From assembly GCA_937968025.1 (NCBI GenBank), contig CALBSL010000134.1:1-7721 (forward strand): a DNA stretch of 7,721 nt, written 5' to 3'. The notes below the pieces were generated by a model. It did not search any database and was not told the origin of the DNA. It saw only the letters and a program-made list of their open reading frames with translations. The translations under genes and the position numbers were made by a program. The DNA is from an uncultured bacterium. Its GTDB lineage: Bacteria; Patescibacteriota; Patescibacteriia; 2-12-FULL-60-25. Below are positions 1 through 5,608 of the stretch, in pieces. Numbering within the stretch: position 1 is the stretch's first letter; each line of letters starts with the position of its first letter.

Positions 1-1
1 G

Positions 2-223
2 GGGGGAGACATTAGCATTCTGGCTCCCACCCTTTCGGCGGAACTTCATCTGGGAAGAGCTTACGATTTCGATTTTTCGATTGGGTTTGGCCCCGGCTTT
101 TATTCTTACAGCCAATCGGGAGTGAGCGACACGAAGTTTGGTCCCAATGGCGGTGGCGCGGTCGATGTCGTCGGTCGCCGACGTGAAGTCGTTGCCGACG
201 TTCCTTGCACCCTTCGCCAATGA
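2..223 (+). CDS. Possible 3' end of an outer-membrane beta-barrel-like protein (partial)
   Basis: This frame is open from the left edge and stops at TGA 221-223, giving 73 residues with no start in the window. The translation alternates polar and hydrophobic or aromatic residues and is rich in Gly, Phe and Tyr, for example AELHLGRAYDFDFSIGFGPG followed by FYSYSQSG. A DTKFGPNGGGAVDV stretch resembles the penultimate strands of small Omp-type barrels. The protein does not end in the usual C-terminal aromatic residue: it ends LRQ. It lies antisense to the Arg-rich tail of the 12-698 ORF, so at most one of the two is likely to be genuine protein here, and I favour this one for 2-223. No terminator is visible after the stop. 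The family call is pattern recognition only. A glycine-rich surface protein, or a chance frame, remains possible. Confidence 0.4.
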   Translation, partial: GGDISILAPTLSAELHLGRAYDFDFSIGFGPGFYSYSQSGVSDTKFGPNGGGAVDVVGRRREVVADVPCTLRQ

Positions 224-698
224 CTGCCTCCTGCTGCGTAGCAAGCGACCCTCGAATCGAGCCCCTCTTTCCACGATTCATCGGCCACCATTCCTGCGTC
301 ATCGAACGAAGAGGGATTGCCGATGAGTGATCACGAAACGTCCGCCAAAGGCCAGGATGCAGTCTCAATCCTTGGCTCCTGACACGCTCTTCTGGGCTCA
401 GAGCTTTCCAATTCTCATCATACCAAGTCCGAAGATCCGGATCCGTCAGAAACCCAGCCCCATGGACGAGGTGTGTACGTGGATACCTCCGATGTCGCCG
501 TCGCTCGCACCCGACCATGAGCACGCTATCCGTGAGGATAAAATGCTCGAAGAGCGGGTGCTCGGGTTGCGCCCGAAAGAGTCGAAACAGATCCTGGATC
601 GTCGCGACCTGTCCACCCGTTGCACTCGCATACCGGTGAGCGATCTTGATTGCCATGAACGGACTTCCGCCTGCCCAAACCGCCAGTGCACGCCTCAT
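12..698 (-). CDS. Unrecognised protein, C-terminal part doubtful
   Basis: The reading frame encodes 228 residues and I do not recognise a family. The start at 698 is well supported: AGGAGG sits 4 nt before ATG, and a promoter-like element lies just upstream. Residues 1-125 look protein-like, including AIKIAHRYASATGGQ, TIQDLFRLFRAQPEHPLFEH and a DLRTWYDENWKALSPEERV segment. Residues 64-73 are an abrupt Arg/His run. From about residue 140 the sequence becomes Arg/Lys/Gln-rich with no recognisable pattern, and it runs antisense to the possible beta-barrel frame at 2-223. A frameshift or a lost native C-terminus is plausible, since another minus-strand frame reads well around 224-330 but lacks a start. 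It lies 68 bp downstream of the SpoIID gene on the same strand and could be co-transcribed with it, but it appears to have its own promoter. Role unknown. Confidence 0.55.
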   Translation of the reverse strand: MRRALAVWAGGSPFMAIKIAHRYASATGGQVATIQDLFRLFRAQPEHPLFEHFILTDSVLMVGCERRRHRRYPRTHLVHGAGFLTDPDLRTWYDENWKALSPEERVRSQGLRLHPGLWRTFRDHSSAIPLRSMTQEWWPMNRGKRGSIRGSLATQQEAVIGEGCKERRQRLHVGDRRHRPRHRHWDQTSCRSLPIGCKNKSRGQTQSKNRNRKLFPDEVPPKGWEPEC

Positions 699-702
699 AT
701 TT

Positions 703-708
703 CCTCCT
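703..708 (-). promoter_or_regulatory. Strong Shine-Dalgarno AGGAGG
   Basis: The minus strand reads AGGAGGAAATATG, a consensus anti-16S match 4 nt ahead of the ATG at 698. It fixes the start of this ORF. It contrasts with the other minus-strand genes in the window, which have no comparable site. Confidence 0.7.
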
Positions 709-719
709 GTGAATGAGCT

Positions 720-729
720 GGGTCGACCC
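720..729. promoter_or_regulatory. GGGTCGACCC palindrome over the -10 element
   Basis: This is a perfect 10-bp palindrome. It covers four bases of the TAGGGT -10 hexamer and the predicted start site of the minus-strand promoter, which is where a repressor would bind. No second copy was noticed in the window, and its function is inference from position alone. Confidence 0.25.
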
Positions 730-754
730 TAACAGTTCTTATCCTCTATTTCAA
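726..754 (-). promoter_or_regulatory. Promoter-like element for the 12-698 ORF
   Basis: On the minus strand TTGAAA (749-754) is separated by exactly 17 nt from TGT-TAGGGT, whose -10 hexamer is 726-731. The -35 matches the sigma-70 consensus at 5 of 6 positions. The -10 keeps the TA and final T and carries an extended TGn. Transcription would start near 718-720, giving a leader of about 20 nt that contains the AGGAGG site. Confidence 0.45.
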
Positions 755-766
755 GGAGCGAGCTCC

Positions 767-3208
767 CTACCGATATGCTCGTCGCAGTTCAATACCTGTA
801 TAAAAGTGCTTCAAGATCTGTTCATACCCTCTCCCATTATTTGCCATGCTCAGCGCACCCGTGGCCGACATCCCCACCCCATGGCCCCACAGCGTCCGCC
901 CCTGATCTTCAGGAACCGGCACGGTCACAAGCCATGGGTAGCTTGATCCGCCTGCCCACACCTCTCCCCAAGAACGCGTTCGCCCATCTGAACGGGAAAA
1001 GTACGGGGTGATCGCTAACCGCTCGTTATAGGTCACGATCTGACCACGAGTTGCGTCAACCGCCGCGCCGATATTCGGCGCGCGCATTTCCATTTGATAG
1101 CCGCGATACACCTGATCGACCGTCCCTTCGACGATAAACCCTTTATTCGCATGCTTCGTTCCTCTTGAAACGTGGTACATCGCATACGTGCGCGCCGCAA
1201 CCAACAATGTCCGCTGGAATTCAGGAGGGCTGATGTTTGACGTTTCAGCGATCCCCTTGAGATACGCTTCGATCGGCAACTCATTAATCACCCACAGTTC
1301 ACGCTGATCGTTTGAAGCGCGCAATTCAAGCTGACCTCGAAAATCGTTATCGGATGCATTGAAGATCCAGGTAGAAGGTCGCACGAAATCGGCAATCTCG
1401 AGCGGCGACGTCCCGTCAGAGGCACGAACCATATACGGCGTCCGCGCTGATCCCGAGCATGAACCCGGGCCAGAAAGCGTGTAGGACCCTGAAGAGCGAT
1501 CATACGCGATCATGACCGTTTGCCCCACGCTGATACTACACACAGCCGCACCGGACGTTCGTACCTCCGCTCCAGACGTTAACGCACGTACCTGGAGCTG
1601 CGCGTGTGGTGGCTGATAAATCCCCACGCGAATCATCGGCTCCGCTGGAAGAAAGGCGATATTCCCACCCAATGGCTGTGCCGCGACCGGTGGCTGGGTG
1701 ACAGGGGCCGGCGTGACCGTCGAAGGAGTGCCTGCGGCCGGTGGCGGCAGATCAGGACCAACGATCGTCCCGTTCGACGTCACCCGGACCGAGACGGACA
1801 CATCGCTCCCTTGTGCCGGTGACCCGTTCACAAATAACCGATAGGTGAACGCATACGTCCCAATTTTTGGAGGAGCTTTAATGAAGAACGAGTAAAAGAC
1901 CGTCTCTTGAGGACGTGCCGATACGGAACTCTCTGGCGGCCGACCGTCGCTCCATGTGGTATCAGCAAGCCAACTTGCGCGCACCCAGGGCTCAGACGAG
2001 ACGAGACGAACGCCCACACGATTCCAAGACTCTGTTCCAACATTTTTCCAACCGATCGTCACCTGCTGACGGCCGTTCCCGAGGAGCGACAACGGTCCCA
2101 CGACAGAGGACTGCGCTAGCGCGCGCAACGCCGCCTGCTCTGAAGCGCGCGGCACCACCGGTAGTTGATCCTGCGTCGTAGGCGACGAAGTATCGCCAAG
2201 ATCGCTCACATCCGTCGCCACAAATCCGGACCCTGGATTCACAGTGATCACCATCTCGATCTCCGACCCCGGCACAAGCGTTCCTGCCGGTGAAACCAGA
2301 GCAAACCGCTCACGATACGATCCGGGCAATTCCGGTGCACGTAAAGAAAAAACGAGCGCCACATCCCCGCCCAAGCTCACTCTCGCCGGCAGAGCCTGAA
2401 CCATTTCCTTCGTCACCCAGGTTGGATGCGCAAAAACACTGGACCGCGATCGTCGGTCTGTATCGATCGACACCAAACGTAGCGCCTCTGGACCAACGTT
2501 CGTCCAGGGTGATTGGCCCGAATTCTGAAATACAAACCGAACCGCCATATCCTGACCAGCATCAACCACCCATAACACCCCTCCCCCGTTGGTCACACGC
2601 GCCTGCAATGATCCGGATGTATCAGGAGCAAAAGCGCTGACGGCGGCGGCCGTTGATGGTGGCGGCACACTTACAGGAGCTGCCGCCTGCGGCGAGGACG
2701 TCGATGGTCCAGCCGATCCTCCTTCTACCCGGAGCTGAACTCGAAATCGAGATCCCCTCAGCCAAGCAACATCTTCTGCGGCGACGATAAACTCACCCGA
2801 GTACACGCCTGGATCACGAGGAGCCTGAATAGGAAAGATCCACGTCACTCGCTCTCCCACTCGCACCGCAGCCGTAGGAAGCACCATCGGACGCACGGCA
2901 GAAACCCAGCTCGCCGTCGCAAACACGGAAGCCGTCTCAACCTTCCTCGCCGGATCCCAGTGGTAGATGGACACCTGTCCTTTTCCGGTGGCCTGCCAGG
3001 TTTTTGTTCCCGTGTTTCGCATCGTCACCTGTACGGATGCGGTTGCGCCGGGAGCCATCGTTGTAGGCGTCTGCACCGAGACAACGCTCGCATCATACCC
3101 CCTCCATGAAGCCTCTGCGGTCAATACAGACGACCCAACGCCAACTACCGCGACACACATCGCTGTCACAACGCGCGCAACAGACGCAAAGAGCGACGAA
3201 GGCCTCAT
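767..3208 (-). CDS. Exported SpoIID/LytB-domain protein with three NBR1-type Ig-like repeats
   Basis: The protein has 813 residues. Residues 1-33 form a signal peptide (Arg, hydrophobic core, cleavage near AEA-SW). Three Ig-like repeats follow at about 36-163, 195-325 and 360-478. Each has the N-x-G-x-x-x-W motif (N65-W71, N229-W235, N389-W395), a later Trp (W101, W264, W419) and an AP-x-x-x-G-x-Y motif (129-136, 291-298, 445-452). This is the NBR1-type 'four-Trp' Ig domain. Pro/Thr/Ala-rich linkers lie at 163-190 and 486-512. The SpoIID domain spans about 525-813: ELPIEAYLKGIAE with Glu655 at the position of the family's catalytic Glu, LLVAARTYAM, DQVYRG and a terminal GHGVGM. Family members are peptidoglycan lytic transglycosylases or amidase enhancers, so a cell-wall remodelling role is likely. 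His686 is kept, but Ile692 and Asp698 occupy the positions of the two zinc-binding Cys known from Clostridioides SpoIID. It is divergent from the flippase gene. Confidence 0.9.
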   Translation of the reverse strand: MRPSSLFASVARVVTAMCVAVVGVGSSVLTAEASWRGYDASVVSVQTPTTMAPGATASVQVTMRNTGTKTWQATGKGQVSIYHWDPARKVETASVFATASWVSAVRPMVLPTAAVRVGERVTWIFPIQAPRDPGVYSGEFIVAAEDVAWLRGSRFRVQLRVEGGSAGPSTSSPQAAAPVSVPPPSTAAAVSAFAPDTSGSLQARVTNGGGVLWVVDAGQDMAVRFVFQNSGQSPWTNVGPEALRLVSIDTDRRSRSSVFAHPTWVTKEMVQALPARVSLGGDVALVFSLRAPELPGSYRERFALVSPAGTLVPGSEIEMVITVNPGSGFVATDVSDLGDTSSPTTQDQLPVVPRASEQAALRALAQSSVVGPLSLLGNGRQQVTIGWKNVGTESWNRVGVRLVSSEPWVRASWLADTTWSDGRPPESSVSARPQETVFYSFFIKAPPKIGTYAFTYRLFVNGSPAQGSDVSVSVRVTSNGTIVGPDLPPPAAGTPSTVTPAPVTQPPVAAQPLGGNIAFLPAEPMIRVGIYQPPHAQLQVRALTSGAEVRTSGAAVCSISVGQTVMIAYDRSSGSYTLSGPGSCSGSARTPYMVRASDGTSPLEIADFVRPSTWIFNASDNDFRGQLELRASNDQRELWVINELPIEAYLKGIAETSNISPPEFQRTLLVAARTYAMYHVSRGTKHANKGFIVEGTVDQVYRGYQMEMRAPNIGAAVDATRGQIVTYNERLAITPYFSRSDGRTRSWGEVWAGGSSYPWLVTVPVPEDQGRTLWGHGVGMSATGALSMANNGRGYEQILKHFYTGIELRRAYR

Positions 3209-3216
3209 CTGTCCTG

Positions 3217-3225
3217 ATCATAGCA
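3217..3225 (-). promoter_or_regulatory. Extended -10 promoter for the SpoIID gene
   Basis: The minus strand reads TGC-TATGAT, an extended -10 matching TATAAT at 5 of 6 positions. It ends 8 nt before the ATG at 3208. Transcription would start 1-2 nt ahead of the start codon, so the mRNA should have almost no leader. No good -35 is found at 16-18 nt. A weak AGGA only 3 nt from ATG is too close to act as a normal ribosome binding site. Confidence 0.55.
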
Positions 3226-3243
3226 TACGCCTGTCGAATCAGA

Positions 3244-3249
3244 TACACT
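3244..3249 (+). promoter_or_regulatory. -10 element for a leaderless flippase mRNA
   Basis: TACACT (4 of 6 to TATAAT, with TA and final T kept) ends exactly 6 nt before the ATG at 3256, placing the expected start site on the start codon itself. There is no Shine-Dalgarno between them. The -35 region (3221-3226 at 17 nt spacing) matches poorly and lies on the opposing SpoIID -10. Confidence 0.45.
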
Positions 3250-3255
3250 GAACCC

Positions 3256-4716
3256 ATGTCTGTCGCTCGAGCCCTCGCTCTCAACACCATCATCCAGGTG
3301 GCCGGAAAAGTCGTCTCCACCATCACCGGGATTCTTATCATTAGCCTCATGACGCGCCGATTAGGAGCAGCGGGCTTTGGTGACTATTCGACCGCCAACG
3401 CCGTTCTCCAGGTATTCGCGTTGATGATGGACCTGGGCATCAACGTCACGTTCCCAGCGATGCTTGGCGAGCGCTCCAACGATCCCGCATTTCAACAGCG
3501 AGCCTTTGCCTCCATCTTCACCCTTCGAGTGGTCATGTCGGTGGTGGTGCTCCTCGGTATTGCGCCGCTGGTGGGCTTTTTATGGCCGTTCCCATGGCAG
3601 GTGAAGCTCGCCATCGTGGCGCTGTCCCTTTCCTACGTCTTCCCAGGGATTCAGCAGATCCTGATCGGCGTGCAACAGCAGCGCTTACGTATGACCCTTT
3701 CAACGGTCGCCGAGAATGTCGGCCGTCTCACGACGATCTTCGGTCTGCTCGTGAGTCCGTATTTCGGCTGGGGCGTGGTGGCGCAGTGCTGGATCATCTC
3801 TACCTCTTCTGCGATCGTATTCGCGATCAATGCCTGGTCTACACACCGATTCCTCCCGATTCGCTGGCGCTGGGATCCGTCGTTTTGGTTGACCGTGCTC
3901 AAGCGTTCTTGGCCGGTTGGCGTCTCGATCGCTCTAAACCTGATCTACTACAAAGCGGATGCGCTCATCCTTCAATATTTCCGACCTGCAGCAGAGGTAG
4001 GCGTCTACGGAGCCGCCTATCGTATTCTTGAAGTACTCATCACTATTCCATTTTTGTATGCTGGGGTGCTGCTCCCCGTCCTCTCTCGGACCTGGGAAGA
4101 ACGTAAACCGCAGGAGATGTCCCAGCTTATTTCACGTTCGCTTGATGTCATGCTACTGCTCATCATTCCACTTATCGTTGGAGTCCGCTGGTTTGGCGTG
4201 CCGCTAATGACCTTTATTTCTGGACCAGAATTCGCCTTTTCCGGCTTCATCGCCCGCATCCTCATGCTGGGCGTCGCGGCTATCTACCTGAACACGATCC
4301 TTTCGCACGCTATCGTGGCGTTGCAAGCACAACGAAAAATGCTTCCGGCATATGCGCTTGTAGCTGCCCTCACGCTCGCCGGCTATCTCTTCTACATTCC
4401 ACAAGCTGGAGCCACAGCCGCCGCCTGGCTCACCGTTTTTTCTGAAGTCTCTATCCTCCTTGCTTCAACGCTCACCGTTTGGGGGTACGTCCGATTCGCT
4501 CCAAGCGGGCGAACACTCATCGGATCGCTCGCCAGTGCCGCCTGTATGTGGGGCGTCGCCGCTTGGACACAGTCCTTTCCGCTGCTCGCAGGAATCATGA
4601 TGAGTGGTTGCACGTACGTTATTGCCCTTGCACTCACACAAACCGTCACCCCAACAACCGTCAAAAATCTCCTGTCGATCAAAGATCCAGGCATGCCACC
4701 CGCACGAGACACATAG
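3256..4716 (+). CDS. Wzx-like polysaccharide/lipid-linked glycan flippase (MOP superfamily)
   Basis: This is a 486-residue polytopic membrane protein of the usual length for the oligosaccharide flippase (Polysacc_synt) family. About 12-14 hydrophobic segments are visible, for example 9-31, 88-108, 117-136, 154-174, 261-277, 297-314, 332-352 and 364-381. Family signatures include an N-terminal SLMTRRLGAAGFGDYSTANA (30-49) and the central YYKADALILQYFRPAAEVGV (231-250) followed by YGAAYRILEV. Such proteins move lipid-linked sugar units across the cytoplasmic membrane, and the substrate cannot be read here. I start it at 3256 because residues begin to look like the family there and a -10 lies 6 nt upstream. 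An upstream in-frame ATG at 3106 would add 50 non-family residues antisense to the SpoIID signal peptide. The stop at 4714-4716 directly abuts the stop of the convergent small gene. Confidence 0.9.
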   Translation: MSVARALALNTIIQVAGKVVSTITGILIISLMTRRLGAAGFGDYSTANAVLQVFALMMDLGINVTFPAMLGERSNDPAFQQRAFASIFTLRVVMSVVVLLGIAPLVGFLWPFPWQVKLAIVALSLSYVFPGIQQILIGVQQQRLRMTLSTVAENVGRLTTIFGLLVSPYFGWGVVAQCWIISTSSAIVFAINAWSTHRFLPIRWRWDPSFWLTVLKRSWPVGVSIALNLIYYKADALILQYFRPAAEVGVYGAAYRILEVLITIPFLYAGVLLPVLSRTWEERKPQEMSQLISRSLDVMLLLIIPLIVGVRWFGVPLMTFISGPEFAFSGFIARILMLGVAAIYLNTILSHAIVALQAQRKMLPAYALVAALTLAGYLFYIPQAGATAAAWLTVFSEVSILLASTLTVWGYVRFAPSGRTLIGSLASAACMWGVAAWTQSFPLLAGIMMSGCTYVIALALTQTVTPTTVKNLLSIKDPGMPPARDT

Positions 4717-4869
4717 CTACTGTCGAGCGATTTCGCGGAGCAGCCCCTCGGTATACACGTGATCAACGCACTCCACAGCACGGCGAATCTCATCATGAGA
4801 ACGCTGTTTGAGTTCTTGAAGCTCCGCACGGAGTGCGTCGAGTCGAGAAAGAATAGCAGGATCCGTCAT
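4717..4869 (-). CDS. Small acidic/helical protein, 50 residues, unrecognised
   Basis: ATG (4867-4869) to TAG (4717-4719) encodes 50 residues, starting MTDPAILSRLDALRAELQEL and ending EGLLREIARQ. The heptad-like Leu spacing at residues 7-20 suggests a short amphipathic helix or coiled coil. It contains one Cys (34) and no signal peptide or membrane segment, so it is probably cytoplasmic. A strong extended -10 (TGG-TAGTAT) lies 6 nt before the ATG, which is the main support for this being a real gene. It is convergent with the flippase with no spacer, the two stop codons being adjacent, and divergent from the 197-residue gene. It resembles neither XseB nor another known small protein that I can name. 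Confidence 0.65.
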   Translation of the reverse strand: MTDPAILSRLDALRAELQELKQRSHDEIRRAVECVDHVYTEGLLREIARQ

Positions 4870-4875
4870 GGGCTT

Positions 4876-4884
4876 ATACTACCA
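4876..4884 (-). promoter_or_regulatory. Extended -10 promoter for the 50-residue gene (leaderless)
   Basis: The minus strand reads TGG-TAGTAT followed by AAGCCC and ATG, so the -10 (4876-4881) ends 6 nt before the start codon. TGn is present, the hexamer matches at 4 of 6, and no -35 or Shine-Dalgarno is seen. Confidence 0.5.
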
Positions 4885-4887
4885 CAA

Positions 4888-4916
4888 TTGCTGATCGATC
4901 GGGGATCTCGTATCAT
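4888..4916 (+). promoter_or_regulatory. Promoter for the 197-residue gene (leaderless)
   Basis: TTGCTG (4888-4893) and TATCAT (4911-4916, 5 of 6 to consensus) are 17 nt apart, and TATCAT ends 6 nt before the ATG at 4923. The intervening GGAGCT contains GGAG only 2 nt from ATG, too near for Shine-Dalgarno use, so initiation on a leaderless mRNA is more likely. Confidence 0.55.
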
Positions 4917-4922
4917 GGAGCT

Positions 4923-5516
4923 ATGTCCGCCCCTTCCACCGGCTCTCCGTTTGATGATCTGCTGCGAGAACTTGATGAGCTTCCTTCTGCCTCGAAGGAG
5001 CCTGCTTCTGATCCCACGCGAGTACAGGCACTCCAAAAGCTCATGGAAGCCTCAAAGCTGCTTGAATCGATCGCTGCCGGACTTGATCCGTCTGATCCAA
5101 AGCATCCACTCCATGGCCTCACCCTTCCAGACGAAGCCAAGCGCGGTCTTCAAGCCGTCGTAGAGCGTTTGATGTTGATTCAAGACGAGCTCAACGCCAT
5201 GGAACAGGCACTCGTTGAACCATCAGCAGAACCACGACCCCCTGAGACCCCCAACCTCCCCGCGCCGGAAAAACCCACACCCCCACCAGCGACACCCGCC
5301 CCAAGCCCTGAACCAGCTCCTCCCTCCGAGGCCTACATCTCAGCAAAAGCAGCCCTCGAATCCGAAAAAGCCACCTTCGCAACCTATAAGCAACAATGGG
5401 AAGCGGCCTTTGCCGCCGATCCAGCGCAGCGAATCGCTCATCCAGAGGTCCTCGCCTACTATGAGCTGATGGAAAAGTACTTCATCGATCAAGAAGCCTA
5501 CCTAAAAACGCTCTGA
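4923..5516 (+). CDS. Unrecognised two-part protein with proline-rich hinge
   Basis: The protein has 197 residues and belongs to no family I recognise. Residues 8-98 are predicted mostly helical and acidic (DDLLRELDEL at 11-20, ALQKLMEASKLLESIAAGLD at 36-55, ERLMLIQDELNAMEQAL at 81-97). Residues 99-134 are a Pro/Ala/Glu-rich hinge with repeated PxP and PEPAP elements. Residues 135-197 form a second helical unit rich in Tyr and Trp (YKQQWEAAFAADP, HPEVLAYYELMEKYFIDQEA). There is no signal peptide or membrane segment, so it is likely a cytoplasmic adaptor or scaffold, though this is only inference from shape. The last four codons and the TGA stop are part of the terminator hairpin. Codon use is mixed (GAT-rich), like the flippase and unlike the lipoprotein gene that follows. 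Confidence 0.85.
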   Translation: MSAPSTGSPFDDLLRELDELPSASKEPASDPTRVQALQKLMEASKLLESIAAGLDPSDPKHPLHGLTLPDEAKRGLQAVVERLMLIQDELNAMEQALVEPSAEPRPPETPNLPAPEKPTPPPATPAPSPEPAPPSEAYISAKAALESEKATFATYKQQWEAAFAADPAQRIAHPEVLAYYELMEKYFIDQEAYLKTL

Positions 5517-5530
5517 TGAGCGTTTTTAGG
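5501..5530. terminator. Perfect 13-bp stem terminator with the stop codon in its loop
   Basis: CCTAAAAACGCTC (5501-5513) and GAGCGTTTTTAGG (5518-5530) are exact reverse complements around a TGAT loop that holds the TGA stop of the 197-residue gene. The T5 tract lies inside the right arm. Because the A and T tracts mirror each other, it could work in both directions. Confidence 0.8.
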
Positions 5531-5535
5531 ATCTC

Positions 5536-5558
5536 TTGACAGCGCACGCGGATATAGG
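5536..5558 (+). promoter_or_regulatory. Tentative promoter region of the lipoprotein gene
   Basis: A perfect TTGACA (5536-5541) follows the terminator, but no -10 hexamer stands at 16-18 nt. TATAGG (5553-5558) is only 11 nt away. Either the -10 is non-canonical or the TTGACA is fortuitous and TATAGG acts without it. Some promoter is expected here because the preceding hairpin should block read-through. Confidence 0.3.
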
Positions 5559-5572
5559 GAACGGGGTAGAGA

Positions 5573-5591
5573 GTCCTGAGTTCTTCAGGAC
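5573..5591 (+). promoter_or_regulatory. Leader hairpin upstream of the lipoprotein gene
   Basis: GTCCTGA (5573-5579) pairs perfectly with TCAGGAC (5585-5591) around a GTTCT loop. It ends 4 nt before the AAAGGAG Shine-Dalgarno (5596-5602). It is not followed by a T tract, so it is not a terminator. It could stabilise the mRNA 5' end or regulate ribosome access. Confidence 0.45.
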
Positions 5592-5595
5592 CACC

Positions 5596-5602
5596 AAAGG
5601 AG
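5596..5602 (+). promoter_or_regulatory. Shine-Dalgarno AAAGGAG
   Basis: AAAGGAG is placed 6 nt before ATG 5609. This favours that ATG over the overlapping in-frame GTG at 5606, which would leave only 3 nt. Confidence 0.65.
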
Positions 5603-5608
5603 TCCGTG

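Noticed and set aside
755..766. GGAGCGAGCTCC inverted repeat just after the SpoIID stop, as a terminator.
   Set aside because: The stem is only 4-5 bp with a tiny loop and no T tract follows on the minus strand.
3106..3255. An in-frame upstream ATG that would extend the flippase by 50 residues.
   Set aside because: The extra residues are polar, Arg/Gln-rich, unlike any flippase N-terminus, and antisense to the SpoIID signal peptide. The -10 at 3244 also lies downstream of that start.
4892..4906. Three GATC sites within 15 bp of the divergent spacer, as a methylation switch.
   Set aside because: GATC is frequent across the whole window, so this clustering is not clearly special.
4759..5163. 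A plus-strand open frame of 134 codons across the 4870-4922 spacer.
   Set aside because: It runs antisense to the 50-residue gene and out of frame over the 197-residue gene, has no promoter or ribosome site of its own, and reads as a Leu/Ser/Arg-rich shadow.
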